Below are positions 14,273 through 21,889 of a stretch of 64,000 bases of DNA, piece after piece. Below the pieces are notes generated by a model. The model searched no databases, was not told where the DNA came from, and saw only the letters and a list, made by a program, of their open reading frames with translations. The number at the start of each line of letters is the position of its first letter. Positions within the stretch are counted from its first letter, which is position 1. The position numbers were made by a program, and so were the translations under genes. This DNA is from a virus: positions 1 to 64,000 of the IMG/VR virus record IMGVR_UViG_3300036792_000096, one strand, 5' to 3'.

Positions 14273-14875
14273 ATGCGAAGCTTCGTGAGTTTCCGCCAGC
14301 CCTCAGCAGACCGCTGGGCGGAGATGAACGCCAAGCGCACGGCGTACTACGCCTCGCCGGAGTTCAAGGCGAAAGCCAAGAGCGCGGCGCTGATTTGGCG
14401 CTCGCTGGGCTGGGCGTTGGTAGCGGGCCCTCTCGTGATCCGGTTCTGGTTTCCACACGCCGTCTCAGGGATCGCCGCAACCGCCGTCCTGTCGTCGCTG
14501 GTTCAGTTGCTCGCAGCGTTCGGTGTCGCCTATGCCGCTCTGATCCGGGGGACTGCAATCAGCGCGCACCACAGGCTGCACCGGGTGCCCAACCATCTGT
14601 TCGGCTACTCCGGACGCTTCCTTGGCCGGCTCTACAACGAGCACTGGTACGACCTGATCCCGGGCTCGGAAGGCGTGAACAGCGCCGAGTACCACATCCG
14701 CAAGCACGTCCCCGGCCTCAAGGGCAGCAAGGCGCACGATTACTTCATCCGCACCGTCATCGCAGCGCTTCTCTGTCGGTTCTGGTGGGTGGGCGTGGCT
14801 TTCGCGGGGGCGTGTTGGTGGTTCGGGTGGAGTCCCGTCGTCGCGTGGCTGGGCATGGTCGGACACAGGATCTAA
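14273..14875 (+). CDS. Membrane protein of transfer operon, 200 aa
   Basis: Hydrophobic segments LGWALVAGPLVIRFWF, VSGIAATAVLSSLVQLLAAFGVAYAAL and a C-terminal pair FWWVGVAFAGACWWFGW. Between them a soluble stretch with many His/Arg/Tyr (HHRLHRVPNHLFGYSGRF). Unknown family; presumably in the cytoplasmic membrane with the secretion complex. Confidence 0.75.
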   Translation: MRSFVSFRQPSADRWAEMNAKRTAYYASPEFKAKAKSAALIWRSLGWALVAGPLVIRFWFPHAVSGIAATAVLSSLVQLLAAFGVAYAALIRGTAISAHHRLHRVPNHLFGYSGRFLGRLYNEHWYDLIPGSEGVNSAEYHIRKHVPGLKGSKAHDYFIRTVIAALLCRFWWVGVAFAGACWWFGWSPVVAWLGMVGHRI

Positions 14876-14908
14876 GGCCGGAAGCCTTGACGAAAGAAGG
14901 GAGTTGAC

Positions 14909-15223
14909 ATGATGCACGTAGCGAGTGCGGGACACATCCTGCTTGCTGGCTGCGATGCCGCGACGTGGATCAACGCGAAGGTCACCGAGGGCTGGGGCAC
15001 CCTTGGCAACGTTCTCAAGATCGCCGCGGCGATCTATCTGCTTTACGTGCTGATCTTCCACCGCACCCTCAAGGCGTTCGTCTTGGCGCTTCTCCTGACC
15101 GGCGTTGCCTACTGGAGCGTCATCGGTGGCGGAGTCAATTGGGTCGGGGGTCTGGTGGGTGGCGAGACCAACAGCGCCCAGGTGTCGAACCTGACTGCTC
15201 CGGCGTCCGGTGGCGGGTGTTGA
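14909..15223 (+). CDS. Small two-TM membrane protein, 104 aa (possible VirB2-like subunit)
   Basis: RBS GAAGGGAG precedes the ATG pair. Two hydrophobic helices, VLKIAAAIYLLYVLIFH and AFVLALLLTGVAYWSVIGGG, with a short cytoplasmic-type basic turn (RTLK) and a Ser/Thr/Gly tail. Size and two-helix layout resemble VirB2/TrbC pilins or the small membrane subunits of Gram-positive transfer systems; no cleavage site is obvious. Pilin identity is inference. Confidence 0.65.
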   Translation: MMHVASAGHILLAGCDAATWINAKVTEGWGTLGNVLKIAAAIYLLYVLIFHRTLKAFVLALLLTGVAYWSVIGGGVNWVGGLVGGETNSAQVSNLTAPASGGGC

Positions 15224-15702
15224 GCACCGAGCAGCGGTACATCCGCTGTACTCCCTTCACCGCCGTCAACCGGCTCCAGCCCCATATCGGCAAGGTGTGG
15301 GGGTGGGACCGCTGGCCTCTGCCCATGACGGTGTTCCAACTCTCGGCCTTCGTGGGGACCGCGGTGGGCCTGCTCCTCGGCTGGCATGCGTGGGGACGCT
15401 TCGGCATGCTCAACTTCCCCATCTACGCGGGAGCCGTGGCGGGGTCTAAGTACGCTACCCGCCGGATTCAGGTAGGTGGCCGGGCCATCTGGGCAGCGGC
15501 TCTCGGGCTGGCAGGTTCCTACACCGGGAAGCCTCGCATGGACGGCCGCAAGTTCAAGGCCCGCCAACTGACTCGCTACAAGGAACGGAGGATGCTGCTG
15601 GTGCCCGACCCGCAGTGGCGCCGGTACCCGCTCGCCTTTGTCACGACCCACGGGCACCGCCCCCGAGTCCGGTTCTGCTACTGGGTAAAGGCGAAGCCGT
15701 GA
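15217..15702 (+). CDS. TcpE/PrgI-like conjugal transfer membrane protein, about 161 aa
   Basis: Start GTG 15217 or TTG 15220, both overlapping the upstream stop. Two adjacent hydrophobic segments (MTVFQLSAFVGTAVGLLLGW and LNFPIYAGAVAGSKYA), then a basic C-terminal domain (FKARQLTRYKERR, PRVRFCYWVKAK). This architecture and the location directly before a VirB4-like ATPase match the small TcpE/PrgI-type proteins of Gram-positive T4SS. Confidence 0.65.
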   Translation: MLSTEQRYIRCTPFTAVNRLQPHIGKVWGWDRWPLPMTVFQLSAFVGTAVGLLLGWHAWGRFGMLNFPIYAGAVAGSKYATRRIQVGGRAIWAAALGLAGSYTGKPRMDGRKFKARQLTRYKERRMLLVPDPQWRRYPLAFVTTHGHRPRVRFCYWVKAKP

Positions 15703-18296
15703 GGCCGCTCAGGCAGTACCTCCCCGAATACAAGGCCAAGGGCGCCGTCCCAGCCCGCGCGGCCGTTGGAAACCTCGTGTGGACGCACGGCGGAAGCGTG
15801 CTGGGGATCTGGCGGGTTGAGCCTGTCGCCTACAAGTACCTCTCTCACGCTGGCAAGCTTGCCTATCACGAGTCGGTCCGTTCGACCCTGCTGGCGCTCC
15901 CTCCTGAGTCCACGATCCTGTCCGTCTGCCCTCCCCTGGACCATGTGGGGACGGCCATGGCGGTCCTGAAGGGCCACGAGAACCGGGCATCGTGGCAGCA
16001 GGTAGCAGCCGAGTCCGTGGACCTCCTGCACGAGTGGGACCCGTTCGAGCGGTGGTTCTACGTCGTCGCCCACCTCGGCTCCACGGGCGGGTTCGTGGGG
16101 GAGATCAAAGAGCAGATGACGTCGGTTCTGCGCCGGCCCTTCGGGCGCCCCATGGAGCACGACGTACGGGCCAAGGCCCGCCAGGCGCAGAAGCTGGAGG
16201 CGGACCTCCGCCGGTCGGGTCGCACCTTCATCCCCGTGGGTGCCGGCGAAGCGCGGTGGATCTATGCCCGGGCACTGCGCCGTGGCATCCGGGACGTGCC
16301 CCTACTTGGGGCTGACCGGCGGGAGATCCAGACGCCGGGCTTTGCCAGCGTCGGCGGCGTAGTGACTCTCGAGGGCGGCGACAGGAAGGACTACGGGCGT
16401 GGGCTGCGCCGACCCTATCTGCGGGTGGCCGAGCCTTCGGGAGACGGTCCCGAGGCGGTCGGGTACCAGTGCCATATCGCTCTCGCCGACATGCCCGAGG
16501 GAACCTTCCCGGATGACTACGAGATTCTCTACGCCCTTGACGACTTCGGGTTCCCCGTGGACTGGGCCATCCAGATGCATCGCACGACCAACGCCCTGTC
16601 CCGCCAGCACCTTGCCAAGAAGTCCAAGGCGCTTGTGCAGGAGTTGGGGGGCGAGGGCCGCGCCAAGGAGATCGAGGACACGGGCCAAGTCCCGGCGGAG
16701 CTTCAGGAGGCATGGGACGCCCTACTTGCTCATCGGGAGCGCCTTATCGCCCTGAAGTCCGAGGGCAATGTCCGAGCCACCATCGCTCTCACCGTGTGGG
16801 GCCGGGACCTCCGCACCGCACAAGCTCGAGCAGACGCGGTGGTGGAAGCGCTGGCGCCGAACGAGTGGGGACTGGCTCGGCCCCCAGGCGGTCAGTCGGG
16901 CCTGCTGGAGTTGGGCATGCCCGGCGGCCGTACCGCCGTCGTGGCTTACAACTACGAACAGACCCTTTTGCCGACTGACATCGCCGCTCTCGGCCTCTTC
17001 GCAGGCTCGGACATCGGCGACGACACGGGGTTTCTCGTGGGGGCCCGCATGGACTGCAAGACGAACCGGCCTGTCCTGTGGGAGCCCGCGGGCGGGTTGC
17101 ACATGGGCCAGTCGTCGTCAGCAGTCTTCATCGGAGTCCCCGGCTCGGGTAAGAGCCTGAGTGCCAAGCGGTCGATGCACGAGGGTGTTCTCGCCCGAGG
17201 CGGGCGGGGAATCTCCATTGACCGGACTCCGCAGGGAGAGTGGGTGCGCTTCGCCGACGCCATGAGGGAGGAGGGCTTCTCTACCTCCGTCGTCACAACT
17301 GACGAGGCGGCGCGCAGTTCCTTCGATCCCTTCCGAGTGTTCGCCGATGCGAAGGACCAGAAAAAGTACGCCCTCGGCCTCTACCTGCTGGTAACCCAGA
17401 CTCCCTCGTCCAACCTCTCGGGAATCTGCCTCAGCGACGCGGTAGAGGAGGTATCCCAGCGTGACGCCTCGGAGCGGTCATCCCCGGCCGTGCTGGGTGT
17501 CCTCGAGCAGATGTTTGCGGAGGGCCGGCATGGGGCGGAGGAGGCGTTCTACAAGTTGCGCGCCTTCGTCCGAGGCCCGTATGGGCGCATGGCCTTCGAT
17601 CCCGACTCAACCCCGGCCAACCTCACGGCTGACTTCGTGGTGTTCCACGTCCCGGATCTTGAGCTCCCCGACCGGGAGACCATGCGAGACGGGCAACTCG
17701 CATCGCAACTCCTCCCCGAGCAACTGGGGGCGCTGGGGGTCTTCTACCTCATCGCCGCCGCCGGCCGGGCAATCATCCTTGCCGACCGGGACCGGTTCTC
17801 CGTCCTGTGCGTCGATGAGGCGTGGGTGCTCACGTCGACCGTGCAGGGCGTGGACCTGCTGGAAACGACGGAGCGGGACGGGCGCAAGCGGTACGCCGCC
17901 GTGTGGCTCATCACGCAGCACCCAGACGACGTGTCGGACCCGAAGCTCTCTGCCTTCCTCATCACGCGCTTCGTGTACGCGCAGGGACAGGGAGCGGGCC
18001 CCGGAGCTTTGGCGTTCCTCAACCTCGAGCCAACCCCCGCACTGGTGGAGAAGGTGCAGGACGGGCTGTCCCGGAACGACAGGCTCGACGCCGACCCCGA
18101 GCCGGCTCGGTGCATGATGCTCGACGCCCGTCGCCGGGTGGGCGAGATCGTGTGGAACCCGCCGTCCGAACGCCTCATGCGGGCCTACGAGACCAACCAA
18201 CGGCGGCTGAGTGCCTACGGTCCCGCACCTGTGGACGCCGGAACCAATGGGCACGCTGAGCCCGCCGAACTCGTGGACTACGAGGTAACCCGGTGA
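15699..18296 (+). CDS. VirB4/TraC-like T4SS ATPase, 865 aa
   Basis: GTG start overlaps the upstream stop. N-terminal half (1-400) is the VirB4-type domain with RQAQKLEADLRRSG. Walker A FIGVPGSGKSLSAKR lies near residue 480 and Walker B SVLCVDEAWVL near 704, followed by the sensor-like LITQHPDDVSD. Length is normal for VirB4/TcpF/ConE ATPases that power assembly and substrate transfer at the inner face of the membrane. Next to TcpE/PrgI-like and VirB6-like genes, the order of Gram-positive conjugation systems. Confidence 0.92.
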   Translation: MRPLRQYLPEYKAKGAVPARAAVGNLVWTHGGSVLGIWRVEPVAYKYLSHAGKLAYHESVRSTLLALPPESTILSVCPPLDHVGTAMAVLKGHENRASWQQVAAESVDLLHEWDPFERWFYVVAHLGSTGGFVGEIKEQMTSVLRRPFGRPMEHDVRAKARQAQKLEADLRRSGRTFIPVGAGEARWIYARALRRGIRDVPLLGADRREIQTPGFASVGGVVTLEGGDRKDYGRGLRRPYLRVAEPSGDGPEAVGYQCHIALADMPEGTFPDDYEILYALDDFGFPVDWAIQMHRTTNALSRQHLAKKSKALVQELGGEGRAKEIEDTGQVPAELQEAWDALLAHRERLIALKSEGNVRATIALTVWGRDLRTAQARADAVVEALAPNEWGLARPPGGQSGLLELGMPGGRTAVVAYNYEQTLLPTDIAALGLFAGSDIGDDTGFLVGARMDCKTNRPVLWEPAGGLHMGQSSSAVFIGVPGSGKSLSAKRSMHEGVLARGGRGISIDRTPQGEWVRFADAMREEGFSTSVVTTDEAARSSFDPFRVFADAKDQKKYALGLYLLVTQTPSSNLSGICLSDAVEEVSQRDASERSSPAVLGVLEQMFAEGRHGAEEAFYKLRAFVRGPYGRMAFDPDSTPANLTADFVVFHVPDLELPDRETMRDGQLASQLLPEQLGALGVFYLIAAAGRAIILADRDRFSVLCVDEAWVLTSTVQGVDLLETTERDGRKRYAAVWLITQHPDDVSDPKLSAFLITRFVYAQGQGAGPGALAFLNLEPTPALVEKVQDGLSRNDRLDADPEPARCMMLDARRRVGEIVWNPPSERLMRAYETNQRRLSAYGPAPVDAGTNGHAEPAELVDYEVTR

Positions 18297-20299
18297 GGCG
18301 CCTCGCGGCAGTGCTTATCACCGCGGGAGGCTTGGCCCTCATCCCCGCTGCTGCCAGCGCGCAGACCGTTCCCACTCCCACGGTAACGACCACGCCGACG
18401 CCCGGGCCGACGGGCGTTCCGCAGATCCCGGCAAAGAAGGTGTGCAACGGGGTTCCCCAGCCGGTTCTGGGGTTCATTTACGATCCCAAGTACCTCGTGC
18501 CAGGTGCCAACGGTGGGTTCTCGCTCGAGGATGAGATGCACGCCTGCTCGCTCGAGGGCCAGCAGCAGGTTCACGACCAAGCCAAGGGCTTCATGAATGC
18601 AATGGTTCCCGACAACACCGGCTCGGCCATCCCCCTCAGTGCCTACGACATCGGCTTCGACGGCTCGATAACGCAGGGTCCGGCGCTCGTTATCGGGATC
18701 GCGACGGCTATCCTCTTCGCTGTAGCGGTGTGGATCGTGGCCGGCGGACTGACGCTGGTGACGTGGGCGGTGTCCTTCCCCTTCGTTTCAATCGGTTCCG
18801 CCGTGGCCGACGATGTCTCGAAGGCGATGCTGACGAAGGTGATCGGGCCTATCGGGCTCGGACATCTGGCACTCGGGATCTGCGGTGTGGCGGTCGCCTT
18901 TCATCTGTTGCGTGAGCGAGCGAACCGGGCGGTCATCGAAGTGGCGACGTGCATGGTGGCACTCGTGTTCGCCTCTTTCCTGCTGACGAATCCCGGCGCC
19001 CTTCTCCGCTCGGGCTTCCGGGTTGAGCAGCAACTAATGGCAACGCTGCTCACCATGGGCCAACCCCCGGCTCAGACCAGCGTCACGGTCCAGAGCGGTA
19101 CTGCCTCGACCGATGCCGCTTTGGCTCCTCTCAAGAAATCCGTGCTGTCTGCCGACGTGCAGAACCCCTACGACCTCATCGACTGGGGAGCGGTACTCAC
19201 GGGGCGCTGTGCCGCCATCCGAGACGAGGCGCTTGCACTTGGGCCGTGGGGTGACGCCTCGGCTCCCCGGGACACCATGGCGAAGCTGCCCGAGTGCCAA
19301 GCCGCCGCAACGTGGAACGGGAACTCTTCGTTGTCCAAGCTGGCCGGTGGCGGGTTCTCTATCTTCAACTCCCTCTCCACCTTCGCCCTGCTGGCTGTGA
19401 TGGCTCTCGCCCTGCTGGTGAGCGAGTTGGGGGCCTGCTTCCTCATGGCCCTCTCACCTCTGGCCATCGTCGCCGCCTGTGTCCCCAAGGTCCGCTCTGG
19501 CTTCGCCCGCTGGGCTGAGGGCATACTGAGGGTGATCCTGGTCACGATCGTGGCTGCGTTCTTCCTCTCCCTGTGGTCACTGTTCATGGTGGCGCTGCTG
19601 GACAAACTTCCCCCGGGCACTCCTCTGCTGCTGCGGTTCTTCGTCCAAGCCTGTGTCACCACCATGACCATCATCGCCTTTGTCTCGGCCCTCCGTAGGC
19701 TCCCCCGGGTGGCTCACAACGTGGTCAAGAGCATGTCGAAGGACGAGGGCTACCTCTCCCCGGCCAAGTCACACGGTGGCACGCTCGGCCTCGGCCTCGG
19801 CTCGCTGGGCATGGCCGAGGCGCTGGGCTACCGGGACAAGTTGTCCAGCCTCACGCCCAACCGGAACCGGCGCAAGTTGGTAGGGGCGATCAAGGGCCTC
19901 AAGGACGGACCAAAGGAACTCGACGCTGGAGAGGAATTTGATCCCGCAGGTGTGGGGTTCCCGCCCTGGACTCCGGGCACCGACATGGAGTTGAGCGGCG
20001 GGCCCTACGGAGACAACAAGTGGCGTTCGGATAGGGTTACTGCCGAACGGGTGCCACCGCGTACGGATAACTGGACGACTCCCGAAGTCCTTCGAGAGGC
20101 TACCTTGCGTCTCAGCAACCCCCTCGCACGGCCCGTGATCCGGCTGCCCGAGAGCAACCCCCGAAAGGTCGTGGTGCCCCTCAGTGTGGCTAATGCCGCG
20201 CCTTCCCGTAGAGCGCTCCCGCCCGCCGGTTCCACCTCGGACGCACCTGTCCGGGCATGGGAAACCCGTCGGCGCGACTACGAGATCCCGGAGGAGTAA
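18293..20299 (+). CDS. VirB6/TrbL-like membrane channel protein, 668 aa
   Basis: N-terminal signal peptide-like segment (LAAVLITAGGLALIPAAASAQ), a Thr/Pro-rich extracellular linker, then several TM helices: ALVIGIATAILFAVAVWIVAGG, LALGICGVAVAFHLL, VALVFASFLLT, FALLAVMALALLVSELGACF, ILVTIVAAFFLSLWSLFMVALL and TTMTIIAFVSAL. The C-terminal 160 residues are soluble and Arg-rich. Topology fits VirB6/TcpH/TrbL proteins that line the translocation pore. Coupled to VirB4 by a GTGA overlap. Confidence 0.85.
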   Translation: MRRLAAVLITAGGLALIPAAASAQTVPTPTVTTTPTPGPTGVPQIPAKKVCNGVPQPVLGFIYDPKYLVPGANGGFSLEDEMHACSLEGQQQVHDQAKGFMNAMVPDNTGSAIPLSAYDIGFDGSITQGPALVIGIATAILFAVAVWIVAGGLTLVTWAVSFPFVSIGSAVADDVSKAMLTKVIGPIGLGHLALGICGVAVAFHLLRERANRAVIEVATCMVALVFASFLLTNPGALLRSGFRVEQQLMATLLTMGQPPAQTSVTVQSGTASTDAALAPLKKSVLSADVQNPYDLIDWGAVLTGRCAAIRDEALALGPWGDASAPRDTMAKLPECQAAATWNGNSSLSKLAGGGFSIFNSLSTFALLAVMALALLVSELGACFLMALSPLAIVAACVPKVRSGFARWAEGILRVILVTIVAAFFLSLWSLFMVALLDKLPPGTPLLLRFFVQACVTTMTIIAFVSALRRLPRVAHNVVKSMSKDEGYLSPAKSHGGTLGLGLGSLGMAEALGYRDKLSSLTPNRNRRKLVGAIKGLKDGPKELDAGEEFDPAGVGFPPWTPGTDMELSGGPYGDNKWRSDRVTAERVPPRTDNWTTPEVLREATLRLSNPLARPVIRLPESNPRKVVVPLSVANAAPSRRALPPAGSTSDAPVRAWETRRRDYEIPEE

Positions 20300-20916
20300 T
20301 GCCCTCCGCCCTGAGACGCCGATGGGTCAAGATCCTGCTTGCCTCCGGGCTAGGTTCAACGCTCGTTGTGGTAGCCGTGGTCGGGTTCGGATTCATGGCC
20401 GTGATGACCCTGCTGGGAGCCTCGCGTGTGGGTGGAACGCTGGCGCAAACCACGTCGTCCTTCGGTGCCCCCGCCGTGGTCCCCAAGGGCTCGGGAGCGA
20501 CGGCGGGACAGGAAGAGTTCGCTGGCGCGCTGGGGCTGTGCTGGCCCGCGGATCCGTACGTGCGGCTGGCGTGGACTGTGGCCGAAGGTGGGGGAGTGAA
20601 CCCCGGCCAGCCCCCGAATAACTTTCTGTTCCTGACCGCCGTGACTGGCGGTTTCCAGTCCTTTGACTCCCCTGAGTCCGCAGCGCAGGCCGTGTGTCAG
20701 ACCTTGCAGGCCCCCCAGTACGCGGGAGTCCTGTCCTCGGTCGGCCTCGCCCCCGTCCTGCAACTGATCGCCGTGGCGCAGTCTCCGTGGGATGGAGGCT
20801 ACGTGGCGTGGGGTGATCCGGCCGGGCACTATGGAGGAGACGGACGCAATCTGGTAGGGGCCTACTACCGCCTGCTTGGGAACACGAACTGCCTCTACCC
20901 GACACAACCATGCTGA
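20299..20916 (+). CDS. Membrane-anchored lysozyme-like protein (VirB1/TcpG analogue), 205 aa
   Basis: ATG overlaps the upstream TAA (TAATG). N-terminal TM helix STLVVVAVVGFGFMAVMTLLG, then an extracellular domain with WTVAEGGGVNPGQPPNNFLF, Glu in the position of a lysozyme-like catalytic acid, followed by ESAAQAVCQTL and VAQSPWDGGYVAWGD, resembling the lysozyme-like/glucosaminidase folds. Such enzymes open peptidoglycan for T4SS channels. Catalytic identity is inferred from pattern only. Confidence 0.65.
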   Translation: MPSALRRRWVKILLASGLGSTLVVVAVVGFGFMAVMTLLGASRVGGTLAQTTSSFGAPAVVPKGSGATAGQEEFAGALGLCWPADPYVRLAWTVAEGGGVNPGQPPNNFLFLTAVTGGFQSFDSPESAAQAVCQTLQAPQYAGVLSSVGLAPVLQLIAVAQSPWDGGYVAWGDPAGHYGGDGRNLVGAYYRLLGNTNCLYPTQPC

Positions 20917-20929
20917 GAGGGGAGCCGAG

Positions 20930-21232
20930 ATGAAGCCAGTGGTGTACGTGCCGAGGTCGGTTGTGAGCAAGGGAGTCAAGTTCGCTCTCTGGCTGGGCGC
21001 TTGGGGTCTCTGCTCCGCCAACCACATCCCGTCAGGCTGGTTCTTGGGCGGAACCGCCGTCGTGGTTTTCCTCGTGCGCTGGTCCCGCCGCCGGCCACCG
21101 GTTCTCCCGACGGAATGGGCCCGCAGAGACATGAGCCCGGAGGAGGTCCGAGCGCTACTCCAAACGGTGGCCGCTACGGAGCCGGACGAGCCCGAGCCTC
21201 CTCAGCAGATCCAAGCCCGACGGGTTGACTAG
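20930..21232 (+). CDS. Small membrane protein of transfer operon, 100 aa
   Basis: RBS GAGGGGAG before ATG. One or two hydrophobic stretches (FALWLGAWGLCSAN, WFLGGTAVVVFLVRW), then an acidic/Pro-rich tail (ATEPDEPEPPQQIQ). Directly followed by the MT-A70 gene. Unknown role in the transfer complex. Confidence 0.7.
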   Translation: MKPVVYVPRSVVSKGVKFALWLGAWGLCSANHIPSGWFLGGTAVVVFLVRWSRRRPPVLPTEWARRDMSPEEVRALLQTVAATEPDEPEPPQQIQARRVD

Positions 21233-21850
21233 GTGACCCAGCGCTACCGCACCATCGTCGCCGACCCGCCGTGGCCTATCAAAGACACGGGGGCTTGTTC
21301 TAGCCCCCGTGTCGGAGAGCGTAAGGGCCGGTGGGATTCAGGCAAAGGGACCGTAGGTAAGAGCAGCCGCGTGCCCTATTCAGTGATGAGCCTGACCGAG
21401 ATTGCTGAGTTGCCCGTGGCTGACCTCGCCGAGCCGGACGCTCATCTCTACCTGTGGACCTTTGGACCGTTTATTCCGAAGGCGTATGAGTTGGTGAAGG
21501 GGTGGGGGTTTAAACCGTCTGCTCTGCTGACTTGGTGCAAACCCCCGATGGGACTCGGGTTCGGAGGCGCCTATGTCCCCACAACGGAGCATGTTCTATT
21601 CGCACGCCGGGGACGACTGGCTGCCCTGCGCCGCTGGCACTCCACGTGGTTCGAGTGGCCGCGGCCGTACCTAACTCAAGGCCCCGCGCACTCAGCCAAA
21701 CCCGAAGCCTTCCTAGACCTAGTCGAAACGGTCTCCCCCGGACCGTACCTGGAACTTTTCGCGAGGAGGAACCGCCTCGGCTGGTCAACTTGGGGCAACG
21801 AGTGTCTTGAGCACGTGGAGATGCCGACAACTGGATGTGGCGACAAGTAG
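21233..21850 (+). CDS. MT-A70 family adenine-N6 methyltransferase, 205 aa
   Basis: GTG start right after the previous stop. DPPW at residues 11-14 is the catalytic motif of MT-A70; LYLWTFGPFIPKAYELVKGWGFK, TTEHVLFARRG, HSAKPEAFLDLVETVSPGPYLELFARR and GWSTWGNE complete the family pattern. A perfect 12-bp inverted repeat sits just after DPPW. Bacterial/phage MT-A70 proteins methylate DNA adenine. Its location inside the transfer operon suggests methylating DNA for arrival in a new host. Confidence 0.92.
   Translation: MTQRYRTIVADPPWPIKDTGACSSPRVGERKGRWDSGKGTVGKSSRVPYSVMSLTEIAELPVADLAEPDAHLYLWTFGPFIPKAYELVKGWGFKPSALLTWCKPPMGLGFGGAYVPTTEHVLFARRGRLAALRRWHSTWFEWPRPYLTQGPAHSAKPEAFLDLVETVSPGPYLELFARRNRLGWSTWGNECLEHVEMPTTGCGDK
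21284..21313. repeat. Perfect inverted repeat, 12-bp arms, in MT-A70 gene
   Basis: GACACGGGGGCT at 21284-21295 and its exact complement at 21302-21313, 6-base loop, starting about 12 bases after the DPPW codons. Same type as the hairpins in the C5 and ParB-fused methyltransferase genes. Confidence 0.85.
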
Positions 21851-21889
21851 ATTTCGGCAGGGCTCTAGAGAGAACGGTGACATAGAACG

